Below are positions 22,421 through 35,230 of a stretch of 45,677 bases of DNA, piece after piece. Position 1 is the stretch's first letter. Each line of letters begins with the position of its first letter. Under the pieces are notes generated by a model that was not told where the DNA came from, did not search any database, and saw only the letters and a program-made list of their open reading frames with translations. Source of the stretch: Nemertoderma westbladi (lineage: Eukaryota > Xenacoelomorpha > Nemertodermatida > Nemertodermatidae); the NCBI GenBank assembly GCA_032718475.1, contig JAUCBJ010007693.1:1-45677 (forward strand), read 5' to 3'. A program made the translations under genes and the position numbers.

Positions 22421-23557
22421 TAGCAAGTCGTTAGACTTGATTACTGTAAGAAAAAAAAGCTACTGGCTACTGGCTACTGGCTACTGACTACTGACCTAGA
22501 GCAAAAACGGCTCTAACGATTTTGATGAAATTTTGCATGGACCATGAAAATGGATTTCTAAGGGTACTTGTGAAATCGCGGTTTAAATTGAAACATCTCA
22601 ACTTGTTTTATTTCGAAAAATAGCCCCAAAACACTAAAATTGCCATAGGCGCAATGATAAAACACCAGCTGGCACTCATGAAAAATGTATAGAGATGGCC
22701 TGGTAATGCATTCAATAGGAAGGCCAACTAACAAAGAAGTACTTTCTCTGCCAAGTTTTATTATCACTCTACTATACAACCCAGACAGTAAACAAACATT
22801 AATTTGTTTAACTGGCTATTACAGTTTCAGCTGAATAACTCTTCCCAAAGCATCCTTGCTATGTTAATTAATTGGCGTGCAAGCTAAATGACTGTTAGTT
22901 ACACAGTGTGTTGGCTACACAGTGTATTGTAATATGCTCTCATCGCATTATTGTTTTATTTTGAAATCTTTGTGCCAACATTAATACTGTGGAGGCTGTA
23001 TGCTTATAAGGCTGAATATTTACTCAGCCTCAAAATGATTCTCCATAAGGCTAACATTATTGTTTGAAATATAAAAATCTGTTATAATAATAATATAATT
23101 GTTATATTTAATTAATATCGTGGTTTACATTGAACAGTGTAAATTGTTAATTGTGGTTTACATTGAAACATCTCAACTTGTTTTATTTATTACAAAAATA
23201 AGAACGAATTTGTCTTATCACTTCATGTGCGCGATTGTATTGAATTCATGACAACTGCTGTTGTTGTTATTAATCAATTGACACCTCGACTCCTCTCTGA
23301 GACTCCGACTACTCTATCCGATAGAATAAAATAATCATTTCGCTAACTGCTATCTATCTTCTATAATCACAACAGCTTTTATAATTCATTAGATGATTAC
23401 AACATAATAATTATAGTTTGAAGTTGTCTAGAAAAATGTTCGTACACCACCAGGACTACCCTCACACTAATTTATTATCAGACAGAACAAAAAGCTTTTA
23501 CTTGATTCGTACTGTCCCCTACGACTTGCTTCACGGGCCGCTAGGCCCGTCTCTAGT
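22421..23557 (+). mobile_element. Family 2 rolling-circle-like element, copy B2 (uninterrupted)
   Basis: Starts TAGCAAGTCGTTAGACTTG at the last base of H5, followed by a (GGCTACT)n microsatellite and CTCTAACGATTTTGATGAAA. It ends ACGACTTGCTTCA, hairpin CGGGCCGCTAGGCCCG (23534-23549), TCTCTAGT. AGCAAGTCGT/ACGACTTGCT form the asymmetric inverted repeat. It matches B1 along its length and provides the empty site for the LINE in B1. Family 1 and family 2 share the central CCATAGGCGCAAT..ACCAGCTGGCA block and the terminal hairpin but have different tips. Confidence 0.75.
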
Positions 23558-23633
23558 AAGGAGACCATACTCTGCATTAGACAGTCAGTTGCCATTTAAC
23601 AGCTATGGATTCTGCATTGTTTGTACTACTACT

Positions 23634-24775
23634 ACTACTAGGATCGGCATGCGCTGCATTTTTAAGAATGCTGTGCTGGCTTGTCGACAAAATTGCGCCA
23701 CCACAACTCCCTTATCACCCATGACATTTGCTAGATTATCCGCACCTTAAAGGCCAGTGTCCTTTAAGATGCGTCTTAAGAAAGTCATGGGCTGTCCACC
23801 ATGCTTATTCACTTCCTGAGTCTGCCAAAGCACTAGATTATGCACCAGCTGGTCCTCATGGCGAAAGCAATGTCCTGCAAAGTGGAGCTGACTTTGTTCT
23901 AGTGTCAAGCTTGGGGAACCAATGAGACACCTCCAATGTTATATAGTGTCTGGTTGGAAATGTGTGCATTGTACTTGACACAATGAACCCGGCGTAGCAT
24001 TCTTGTGAATGTGCCATCCAGAGATTTGGTGTCCTCAGCAATTAAGAGCCCAGCATGGACTCCCATAGAGGAGTACTGGAACTACTGCTACTCTAAATAA
24101 TCGGACCTTAAGTTTCTGATTAATTCTCTGTGACTTCCAAATCCTGGAAAGCCTATTCAAGGCTGCCCATGCCTTTCCCTTACGTACTAGAAGGTCCTCA
24201 CCTGACTTCCGGCTGATTCTTGCCTGTTCTAATGAGCTGAGGAGCCGTTGGGCTCCCTCTAGTGATTCTGAGAATACTCCTAAGTCATCAGTACAGTCTA
24301 GATCATTTAGGTACTTGGCAGGATTTCCTCGACTTCTGGAGCCAGTAGGTGGAGTTATCATCACCCCATCATCATTATGATGATCTAAGGAAATGCGTAG
24401 AACATAGTCAACCACAATTATTAACAAGAATGGTGCAAGTGTGTCTCCCTGGAGGACACCCCATAACACTCACTTCAGATGGTTCTGTGTCACCGTCAAC
24501 AGTAGACACAAATGTTGTCGAACCATCGTATAATGATCTGATTGCTGCAATAATTTCATCAGGAATCCCATATAATGAAAGTATGCTGAACATACGTGAG
24601 CGAGAGACTGAATCAAAGGCCTTGAAGAAGTCAACAAAGATAATGCCTGTCTTTCTTTTTTGATAACTCTTCAATTATTCTTTTAAGTGCCAAAATGGGC
24701 TCCATGGTCCCACGACCTTTACGGAACCCATTCTGATTTCCACGGAGCAGTCTCTCAATGGGATCCCTGATGCGA
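23634..24775 (-). pseudogene. LINE B copy 2: truncated RTE-like RT
   Basis: Minus-strand relative of copy 1, with a (TAG)n tail (CTA repeats at 23634-23652 on the plus strand). Visible: RIRDPIERLLRGNQNGFRKG (about 24700-24773), motif A IIFVDFFKAFDSVS, motif B, and then DLDCTDD where the family has DLDFADD, so the catalytic FADD is destroyed. There is a frameshift near 24465 and an internal deletion of roughly 160 bp (the SVGLF..YLGSW segment is missing between SSLEQA and RKSGEDL). A 5' truncation lies near 24775. It sits 77 bp beyond the end of element B2. Confidence 0.9.
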
Positions 24776-26118
24776 CAATAATGCAAAATTACCGAACAAA
24801 TTATAGAAAAGTTTACGGTACCAGTAGCAAAGCAACGACAGTAGGTAGGGTGTATGTACAGTAGAGTAGTAACAATAGATGCAATACAGTAGGGTGTTGC
24901 AGTAGTTTGAATAGATACAGTACAGTAGAATATAGTAGTTAATATAATCGCATTCGAGACACTCCGCCCCATCGGCTGTGAAGGTACAAGGAGATCAGGG
25001 GCCGGATCGCTTCGAAGAAGGAGGAACCAAGAGCAACATCTTTCCTATTCCAACGTTTATAGATGGCCATTGTGCCTGGCAATGCCACAGCTGTTTTAGG
25101 AACCCTCCCTGCTAATTCCGACATCAGTGACGGCCTCCTGCTATAGTTAAACCACCCTTTGCTTTGTTCATTCATATTCACCCTTATTTCTTCTGCTTAC
25201 ATATTTAAATTTCAGCAACAGTTTGATTAATTCCCACTTGCCGGTGTTCTACACCGGTTTGCTTAACGATGTTTTACCTATTGCCTGAGCATTTATTGTT
25301 ATACTCCTCACCTCATTGGCCGCATACAATATATATGTATTTTGTTTATTTGTAATTTATTATCTATTGTTGCCTGCACACAAATTTTGTTATCATTCTG
25401 GTTATGTAGATGATGAATTGATCATGAAATGAATAAATTTGAGTATGATCCAGGTTGAATACATCATGACATATGTACTCGATCAATGGCATACAAAAAG
25501 TACAAATGAATTGAACTATGGTAAAAGTACAATGATAGGATACCTTTCAGAATATTTAGTGGAGAGGGTTATTGGGACTCCTGAGGATGTTGATGGGCTG
25601 GATACATTATCCCACAGCCCAGACTCTCTTAAATGATTGAAATATGTGTTGATTAAAAAGATAACAAAATTAGGCTCTGTCACGAAATCATGTACAGTAT
25701 TCTGATTGTATATCCTGGCAATGTAGACAAATAATTTTCGCTGTCCTTCGATTCAGCCTGATGTGTCTGCTGTGAGCTCGCTCAGCTTCCATGCGTCCTG
25801 TTCGCCATGGCATTAAACGCGGAGACAGATGCAGGCGTGGCGTGTATGTTGGATATGACTGGCGGGGCTATATTATCTGTAGCAACAGCAACTCCTATAC
25901 CAGTTACAAATTTAGAAATGTCGGAGGCCCACTGAAAAATACATACAGATATTATTTCATTATTTTATAATAATTATTGTATTGTTTGTGTAGTTGCCTA
26001 GCACCAACATATGTTGTGGGGTGACCTATACAACTTTTAATTTGGTGATTTTATTTCGGTATATAATATTATGTTAATGGATATTGATGTACACCATGTC
26101 CAGGAATATGAGTCATTG

Positions 26119-26151
<33 letters not shown>

Positions 26152-29100
26152 ATGAACTATTTACTACACAATATAATCAAATTGATACAGTATTTCATAT
26201 AATTGAGTAAGTTAAGTTCCGGGTACATAAATGATTATATAATGTAGACGGAGGCTTGTCGGGTAGGCCCATTACACAAACCCCCGTGTACATTTGTAAA
26301 TAAGTAGGTATATCATTGTAATTAAGTAGGTAGGGCCTAACACTAAATAAGCGCTACTGTAAATACGTATGTTGCACTGTAAATATGTTAACAACTCATG
26401 AAAAACAACTATTGGTAATACAGTAGGTAAATAAATCATGCAGGATGCAGTCTAAAAAGGGAAACATTTCAGTATACAATATAACACAGTAAATTGAATA
26501 TAACGAAGCGGTAGGTCCAAACTACAGTACTTAGATTACATAATTTATATGATTAAGGTGCAAAATTATAGAGTTTTATTGATAATTAATTACAGTTGGA
26601 TATTTCTTAGTTCCGAGACACCTGCCCCCTCCCCCAAATTTTTCTACAAATCTTAACAAGATTGCATGAAATTAAAAACAGTGTTAGTTTCTGGGATTTT
26701 GCGTGGTAATTCATAAACAGCATTAACCCTGCTAATATTTCTACAACAGTCTTGAAAAATATTATATACAACCTCTACTACACTGAAATGTGCTTGAACG
26801 AATAAAAAGCTGGTTGAACCCCTGTGATGTGCATCGTCATCTCCATAGTACCTAGGCCTGGCCTATGTAAGCTATCTGCAGTATCTCTATATTGTATACT
26901 TATGCTGCTAATTGCCACCTCCACAATAGATATATAGTAATGAAAAGGCCTGCACTTTTTAAATGCTCAATGCTCTGTTGCTAACATCAAAGTAATATAA
27001 GTGCCAGGGGGTATCTCAGTTTAACAAGAAATAGTAATTGCTAATTGGAAGAATGCCACCAGCGCAGATTGGAGTATTTCTCAAGTCATCTATTTCTCAT
27101 TCATAGAAAATATAACTTCTATCTTTACCTAACATCCAAAAACCAGAAAAACTATCTTTTACGGTATCTCTTGATAATAAGACATTATATTTCATTAATT
27201 TTCAAGGTAGTGAGTGTAGCTACAGTATAGTGATAGGCCTTTTTGATTTAACATGCTTTCTTAATGCATCATACCAGTATTGACAAATTTCGGATCCCGA
27301 TTGAGGACACATAATTCCTCAGGGCATCTTATTGCATCGAGCCCAGTGAAGCGTTTAGGCACATAACCTTATAAGGAATCTATAAATACTAGAGAGTAGG
27401 GCTATTTTACAGTGTGTCTAACCTCACGACCCATTTGTAATAGTTGGTTTATACTAAGACTTAGTAGTGTAGTAGTATTTCGATATGCCATAAAATAGGT
27501 GCCCCTTAAATACATACAGTTTTACTAGAGGCTGGTGTCATGTAACCATGATCTAAAGCAAAATGTGTTGATTGGAATTCATCAAATGCATGATATGATG
27601 GAATAGGATAATATTTTGATAAGACACATGTATGAAATACATTACCTAAAATATGTCACCAGCTAATATAATTTGAATCAGAATATAATTCAAAACAAAA
27701 TACAAAACAATATAATTTTTACTTTCATTAGCATAATTCATTATCCAGTATTCATTTTATTTTTGCAATTCGTATTTTTACAAATGTCATTATACAGTAT
27801 CACATCAATTAGGGGAAACTTCTTGGTTTGATGTATTCATGGGCGGTCACTGGGTGTCATATGTATTGTTGATTATCCCTATGCATTGCTGTAGTTCACA
27901 AGTAACATTATCATAGTAATTGTCACCCATGTATTTGTTACCATGACCACAACGAGGCAAGTGGTTTCTCTTATCATTTCAAACTACTCCAAAAAGAGAT
28001 AATTTCTTGATCCACAATGTCGCAACGTTTATTGCCCTACTGGAAAATGCATAAGTTTTACCATATTGATTTAGCAATAAACAATTATTTTCTTAGAGGT
28101 GTCCTGTAAATGTAGCTTTTTGAACCATGAGTTTTCGCCTCTGACCCGGCTATTATTGAACTATATACTAACAAGGACATCTCTGGCAAGTTTTCTAGAA
28201 CCTATCCGATATTCTGCAACTATTAGATGACCTTCTAAGAACTGTTGCGTTTCTTATGATAGATATAATTTGTAGTTTTACTTTTCCTTTTAGCTATTTT
28301 TTCATAAAAAAATACTAAAATAATATTTTATTTATCCCATAATCTGCCATAATGCTAATAGGTGATACTTTTTACAAAACCTGTTGATCATTATAATTTC
28401 AACTGTTTTCCTATTTAACTCCTGTTTCATGCCTACTACTACAGTACTACATTTAACCCTGCAACACAGTGCATTTCCATCTTCAAGTCCAAGAAAGGTA
28501 AATAAATAATTAATGGTAATAAGCTCTTGGGTACTAATAGTTGAACTGTAACTGTTCTTATATATTCATTAGTATGCACTGTAATGCATTCAGCACCTGG
28601 GCTTGTGGAATTATGCAAATTATGGTTATGTTCAGCATTAATTGTATAGTAAGTTCTCAGGTTGAACTTTATTAGTAAAATAAAATAATTTTGCAATCCT
28701 AATTTGATAATTGGGGATTATTGAAAGACTTATCTTCTTATATTTTCTACCTGTGCTTGTCACACGAGTTAACACTAACTACTACTGTACTCATAGAAAT
28801 AGTTTCATTATATTTCCTTTCTATGGCGGTAGGATCTGCCATTAATATGCTGTGGACTTGGATGGTTCCATTGATAATATTTCTTTTATATTCTAACTTA
28901 TATATCATCATCTCTATTTTCTTCACAATTTGGATTAATAACTGATTCTAGAAGTAAATTTTATATGTATTATTACCCAAAAACCCCCCGTATGCATATA
29001 TCGTAAGCGATTCTTTTTATCCTGCAGCAGACTTCTGACCCTGGTCCTTCAAAATACTACTGCCTTATTTTATTATAACATGTATAAATAAATAATAAGC

Positions 29101-30325
29101 ATCCATATAGGTAATATTGATTTTGATGAATAGGCGAGATTGGGATTTATTCATTCATTTAAATTGAAAAACATTAACATTCTGGAAAGAGATTCTGGGG
29201 GAAATTCTGTAAAATACTCTAGATATGTGACTTATGATTGGAATAATAAAGCTATAGTTTGGTGAGTTTGAGTTGTTAAGTAAGAATAACTGATTGGTAG
29301 ATAAGATTATAATGAAGGGAAGGTTTGATTTGGTGTAATCCGATATGTGTTCATATAAAATAAAAAAGTCATATAACTTTAACCCCTATTAATGATGTTC
29401 TCATTTAAAAAAGGTCACAAACTGTCATCTACTGTATTAAGTGCCACATGAGATATAGGTTTAGGGTTACATGTAGTGTTAATTATATTCTAGCTGTCTT
29501 TTGGAACTGGCTAGACTGGATGGAATGTTCTCCCAAATGAAACATAAGGGAATACTATGTAAGATCATTTATTTTTGGTGCTCAATTATCATGCTTCAAA
29601 TGTTTTTTTAATGAATTACTAATACATGTAGTACTATTGTTACCATTGATTTAAACAATGACCTTGTTTGACTTTTGTTGCATGACTTACTGAGAATCAG
29701 TTATAAGGAAAATAATTTATGCCAAGCATGGCATTTACTTCCTGACGATTTCACATATTACTTTGTAAGTAGCTGTTCTGTTGTTAACTCTTTCCATCGC
29801 TCTATTTTAGGACATATAATACAACCAACAATATTGCTAGTATGAAGCCAGTATAATGCACTACGGCGCAAACCTATCATGCCATTCACCTGTATTTGTA
29901 AAAATCTGCTTAGTTCCGGATTAAATAATAAAAAAGGCCTGGAATAGGGACAGGTAATATAATATACCTACTAATAATAACAAGCGTGAAATCGTTCAAA
30001 GGTCCACGTATAAGAATGCAAGAACTGTCTCTTCCTTGAATGGCTTACTACCAACCTGAATCATGCTTTCAAATTTAAATTAAACCAATATTCCAATCAG
30101 TAAACATAATTAGTAGAAAACGGTACAATTGAATTTTTTCAATCAATTAAAAAAGATAGTTCTTAACATAAATCTCTTAAACTAATGAAAGATTTATGTA
30201 GAATGGAACCGAAATAATTTCTTCGATAATAAATAACATCTCAATGTGGATTGAACGAATTCCAATTCCAATTCCAACACTTTACTAAGTGAGCGTAAGC
30301 GCAATACTGTAGTGGAACCCAACAA
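24776..30325. other. Largely unique AT-rich DNA, no recognised gene
   Basis: I found no exon with a convincing domain or splice pair. Held within: a short palindrome CCGGTGT-TCT-ACACCGG at about 25241-25257; a less AT-rich patch at 25740-25930, with short frames in two registers but nothing recognisable; and a T-run of 27 at 26119-26145. This is the least repeat-laden part of the window and could be intron or regulatory DNA. Confidence 0.5.
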
Positions 30326-31136
30326 CAATAACAAACGGAGTGGCTACTGCAGGACTCACTACAGGGGCCTAACAAACGGAGTGGCTACTGGGGGACTCGC
30401 TACAGGGGCCTAACAAACAGAGTGGCCACTAGAGGACTCGTTATTTGGGCCTAACAAACGGAGTGGCTACTGGGGGACTCGCTACAGGGGCCTAACAAAC
30501 AGAGTGGCCACTAGAGGACTCGTTATTTGGGCCTAACAAACTGAGTGGCTACTAGATGACTCACTACAGGGGCCTATCAAACGGAGTGGCTACTGGGGGA
30601 CTCGCTACAGGGGCCTAACAAAAAGAGTGGCCACTAGAGGACTCGCTATTTGGGCCTAACAAATGGAGTGGCTACTAGATGACTCACTACGTGGGCCTAA
30701 CAAACTGAGTGGCTATTGGAGATCTCGCTATTTGGGCATAACAAACTGAGTGGCTATTGGAAATCTCGCTATTTGGGCATAACAAACTGAGTGGCTACTA
30801 GATGACTCACTACATGGGCCTATCAAACAGAGTGGCTACTAGAGGACTCGCCAAGTGGGCCTAACAAACGGGGTGGCTACTAGATGACTCGCTATGTGGG
30901 CCTAACAAACAGAGTGGCTACTAGATGACTCACTACATGGGCCTAACAGAGTGGCTACTAGAGGACTCACTAAGTGGGCCTAACAAACGGAGTGGCTACT
31001 AGAGGACTCGCTAAGTGGGCCTAACAAACAGAGTGGCTACTAGAGGACTCGCGACATGGGCCTAACAAACAGAGTGGCTACTAGATGACTCACTAAGTGG
31101 ACCTTAACAAACAGAGTGGCTACCAGATGACTCACT
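30326..31136. repeat. 41-bp minisatellite, about 20 copies
   Basis: Unit like CCTAACAAACGGAGTGGCTA followed by CTAGAGGACTCGCTAAGTGGG. Variants alternate (TACTGGGGGACTCGCTACAGG, CACTAGAGGACTCGTTATTTGG). An ~82-bp two-unit pattern repeats in the left third, and single-unit homogenisation is seen on the right. Confidence 0.93.
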
Positions 31137-31234
31137 TTATCAGCGCAATGCCAGACCAAAAATAATTTTTCATGCTGAAATGCTTATCGGATAAATATTA
31201 TAGAGTATAATGATGATTGGGGAATAGTAAAAAG

Positions 31235-31361
31235 AAAATCCATAGCTAGTGGTGATTCTCATTGTATTAATAAAGCAAACGTGATGTATGTGATATATAT
31301 AATCGAAACGTTTGCTTTATATTAATACAATTAGAATCAAGGCACTAGTTATTGATTTTTT
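31235..31361. repeat. Imperfect inverted repeat, ~48-52-bp arms, 27-nt loop (MITE- or pre-miRNA-like)
   Basis: The left arm reads AAAATCCATAGCTAGTG..GATTCTCATTGTATTAATAAAGCAAACGT. The right arm is its reverse complement apart from two 2-nt indels and a few mismatches. The central 20 bp (TTAATAAAGCAAACGT side) is nearly perfect. It lies in otherwise non-repetitive DNA. Confidence 0.85.
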
Positions 31362-32376
31362 TTTAGTATTTCTCTTCGATTTTCCGCCTTTAAATCTACA
31401 TATACATAGTGAAGCTTCTTAACCTGTTTCTAATCCACAGCATTCGTTGTTGTGATAATACCTCCAATTAAATATAATCTGGGAGATGAAACGACTTCTG
31501 ATAATTATTTGTTATCCATTGTTATCTCTTCGTTTATAATTAATATTTTCGTGTGGGTTTTGCTGTTATCCTAGTCGCAATGTTTGACCTACTGGATGAG
31601 CTTCAGTTTTCAGCTTCATGGAAGCTCTTCATCGATCGTATAAAGAAATGTATCTTTCGCCCTTATTTCTCAGAACATTGTGCTGGATATAATATTTCAA
31701 TGAGTCATGTTGTGTACATTATTGGGGCGGTTCACAATCTTCCAGCAGGGATAGCCATATTTATTCTCTATTCTTCTGCATTCGTTATGAATTAATTTAA
31801 ATTATGTGAAAATTGTGAAATTATGGCATTTGCTTTTGCAGTCGATATTTTTCTTTTGTGTCCCCCATTACATGAAGTGCACTACATGGTGTCAACGTAC
31901 AAGGGATCTGCTGACAAAAACAAGTTGGATCAAGTCGTATTGCATTTGCGACCTACATGGGTGTTACCGAATGGGAAAAGTATAATTAGGGGGGGGGGGG
32001 GGGGGGGGGGTGTTATTATTCTTCCATCGGTGCATTTGGGGCATGTTATCGATTATAGAAATACTTTACAGTTACATCTTCTTAGAAAACGTGTGAGATA
32101 TTTATCAGTAAACTAAACTTATGACGTCAAAATTATATTTCTTAAGTCCCTGCTTTTTAATTTATTTACTAGTTTTGATTGCGCTTGTACATCAGTAATT
32201 TGTGGGACATTCTTTGATAAATAATATAGGAACATTTTATATTGGACACAGGAAGAGAAAGAGATAAAGCTTTGCATATCAGTACAATTAGTGGAGCAGA
32301 TCACTCCTAGCGGCCAACATATGAGAATATAGAAATCTGGCTGTCTGTCGAATTTCAAAATTTTTGGTAAAGTACG
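31362..32376. other. Intergenic, no recognised gene; 22-G run
   Basis: Plus-strand frames of 80 and 97 codons occur (31553-31795, 31823-32116), but neither shows a known motif, and the second runs through a 22-G homopolymer at 31989-32010. They are judged to be chance frames. Confidence 0.5.
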
Positions 32377-32640
32377 ATATCTGTGGATGACTTCTACCTG
32401 GGATTGTGGATCAGTTGAAGATGACCCTCGAATACGCAAGGGGAAGGAATGGGCAGCATTATTTGGAAGTGACAGGAAGTGAAGTTGAGTGAAGTGAAGT
32501 TAGAAGTGATTTAAAGGACACTGACCTTAAAGTTGCGGATAATCTCGCGAAATTCATGGGGGATATTGGTATGTGGCGGCGCAAATTTGTCGACAAGCTG
32601 GCATAGCATTCTCAACATGCAGCTGCGTTGCAGCATCTCA
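32377..32640 (+). pseudogene. LINE B fragment with internal deletion
   Basis: Residual VDDF-YLG-W..EDDPRIRKGKEWAAL at 32380-32465 matches VDDFCYLGSW..RIRKGKAWAAL of LINE B. After a short AAGTGA-rich patch it jumps to KDTDLKVADNLAKFMGDIG-like sequence and the 3' end (CGACAAGCTGGCATAGCATT) at 32515-32640. About 350 bp of the element is missing between the two parts. Confidence 0.85.
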
Positions 32641-32999
32641 ATTGTGGTTGCAAAAATATTTTAAATCAGCATAGAATCTAATGTGCAACTGTAATGCAGC
32701 AGGCCGCTTATAAATAGGTAGATAGATATAATTTATATTATCAGTCTCCTTTCCTTTTAGATTATTACTTAGATTAAAGTAGCAACTGACTACAGTAATA
32801 TATATAAAGTTGGACGGACATTAAGAGGATTTCTAATTGTTTTCTTGAAACAACTGGAATCCCTTACAGAAATACGAAAGCCAGAAAAAACAATCCTTAC
32901 CCGAATCCATTACAAAGTCAAGGAAAGAGTCTTACTTATTAGAATAGTATTTCTTCTTTATTATCCAGTACATCCTACAGACAATTTCTCCCTGGACAA

Positions 33000-33240
33000 T
33001 TGCCCCTGGGACTATTGCCACCGAACAAATGCCCCCCGAGGATAATTGTCCCCCGGACAATTGGCCCTCGACGACAATTGCCACCGGACATTTTTTCCGC
33101 AGACAATTGCCCCCCGGACAATTGCCCCTTCGGAGAATTGCCCCCGGGACAATTGCCACCGGGAAAATTGTCCCTCAGACAATTACCCCTGGACAATTGC
33201 CAGCCGGATACTTGTCATCCCCGGACAATACTAACCCCAG
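33000..33240. repeat. 15-bp minisatellite, core CCGGACAATTGCCCC
   Basis: About 15 imperfect copies of CCGGACAATTGCCCC. With a unit of 15 bases, frames remain open in several registers on both strands and generate spurious small proteins. The unit is shared with 39361-39735. A 21-G run lies 30 bp to the right (33271-33291). Confidence 0.92.
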
Positions 33241-33291
33241 TACCTTTCTTATTCTTAATTATTGAGTGTAGGGGGGGGGGGGGGGGGGGGG

Positions 33292-35230
33292 AGTCAGAAA
33301 TGTGAGCGATCATCGAACCGTTATATTTACACTAGTGCTGTTTCCCAAGAAGGTGTGTATGTGTATGCGTTGGTGTTTAATTGTGCATTAGAGGCCAATA
33401 TAACTAGCTGCTGCACGAAGGCTCCGGACATGTTTAATTGCTTCAAGTAAGATCGATTTGATTTGATAGATTTGATTATTATTTGGAAAGGAAGAAAGAA
33501 ACCTAATGTAGTCTGGTGGATAATTGACCAAATTACTAAATTATAGTGTAATTCATTTGAAAAAAGTGTTATTAGATGGCGATTTGGGGTTGATAAGGTA
33601 ATAATAATAATAAAAATAATTGATGCAAAGCGGATATTTATTAATGGAACTGTTGATATGTGAAAATACGCCATCCTGCGTAATACAATCACAGCAGTGG
33701 ATTCCTTCAAATAGATAACAAACAGGTTTAATCTAATATATCAATAAAAATATAAGATTACAAATTGGACCCGGGCAATATTTAATATTAGAACTTGTTC
33801 AAAATGTTAAAAAGTCATATACAACTTAATATAATAAAACAAAATAATATACTTAATTTAAAATCATTCACGGGCGGTTTGTTTATTCTAGATCGTTAAA
33901 ATGGCTTAGAATAAACTTAATTTTCTAGAACATTTTAATAACTTATTTCAACAAAATCGATAAAACTAGCTAGTCTTGAAAAAAGTAAAAGACAAAGGTT
34001 TGATATGGGTCCCAACTGTCCTATTTATACATATATACAATCTTCACTTGGATCTGAAGCTGCTCCGTCAAACACCATAGTGAAAGCAGTTCAGGCGCTA
34101 TATGCATAGGACACAGTACAAATTGTGTCATATTTCCCCTTATTGACAGATTGGGACAGATTGCCAGTGTTTATTCACATACCAAGCATCTTCTTCACCT
34201 AACCCAGAATTGTCTAAAAGGAGATGCATTTCCATAAGCCGGAAACCAACACATGTGATGCACTTTATACATAGTTTTTTTTAACCATGATACTCAATTG
34301 GCAACCGAGGCCGCTATGTTTATTCCGTGCTTTCCTGTAACTTTGGTTCCCAGAAGGGTAGGGATGCGACCACTGTAAAGTATGATATAGCTGGATATGC
34401 CCGCTCCAACTGCAGCCCTCGGTTTGCCCGATTGGATGAGGGCACCTCGCCACGGATGCGCCAAAATCGGAATACTAACAGGAACAATATATCAGCTTGT
34501 AAATCTATATAAGTTAAATTGTCTGACTTTTTTTATTTATATCGCACATAATAAACATATTATTTATACAAACATACATACATACATCCATACATACATA
34601 CATCAATTTATAGGAAATAAGAAATTTTACAATAATCAAAAACAACCACAGAAATGCAATATTATTTTAATTCCTCCTTGATGAACTACCTATTGAATAA
34701 TTCTTCAGCAATCTTTTGTTAATGAACATGCGTTGCATGATTATTCAGTTTGTTTATATTTTTAGATTCAAATGGAGAACCGGGTGTCTTGCATTTTTCA
34801 ACCTCCAATTAAATTTTATCAAGTTAAGTATCCGAAAGAAGAATCCGACCGCCTAATGTGGTTAAACCTGGATGGAGGCTGTGATAATATGATGTCGTGG
34901 TGGACAGGTTGACATGGTGATTGTGTAATTGTTTAAGCTGAATCTAGGCATATGCAGCAGACCACATGCTGCCTTTGCAGCTAAAGTTTGACACAGTGTG
35001 ATATTACTACACGTTCTTATAAGGCTGCACGAAGGCGCCACAACGTGTACTATGTATAACAAAAGCACTAATTCCATTGCGATACAAAAATAAAAAGCCC
35101 TAAATCCAATATTATTACATATTATCACATATTATTCTGGTCATTTTTGGTCAAAAACATTATTCGAATATATTAATCAAAAAAGCAAAGCAAACAGTCG
35201 GCCGAAGCCGGAGGCAACCCGAAGGCTCCT
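33292..35230. other. Intergenic, no firm gene; microsatellite and one possible exon
   Basis: (CATA)n at about 34566-34605. A short frame at 34772-34912 follows a plausible acceptor (TATTTTTAG at 34757-34765) but cannot be assigned. No other supportable feature. Confidence 0.45.

Noticed and set aside
31553-32116. Two plus-strand frames of 80 and 97 codons as a small gene
   Set aside because: No motif was recognised and there is no splice or start context. One frame crosses a 22-G homopolymer.
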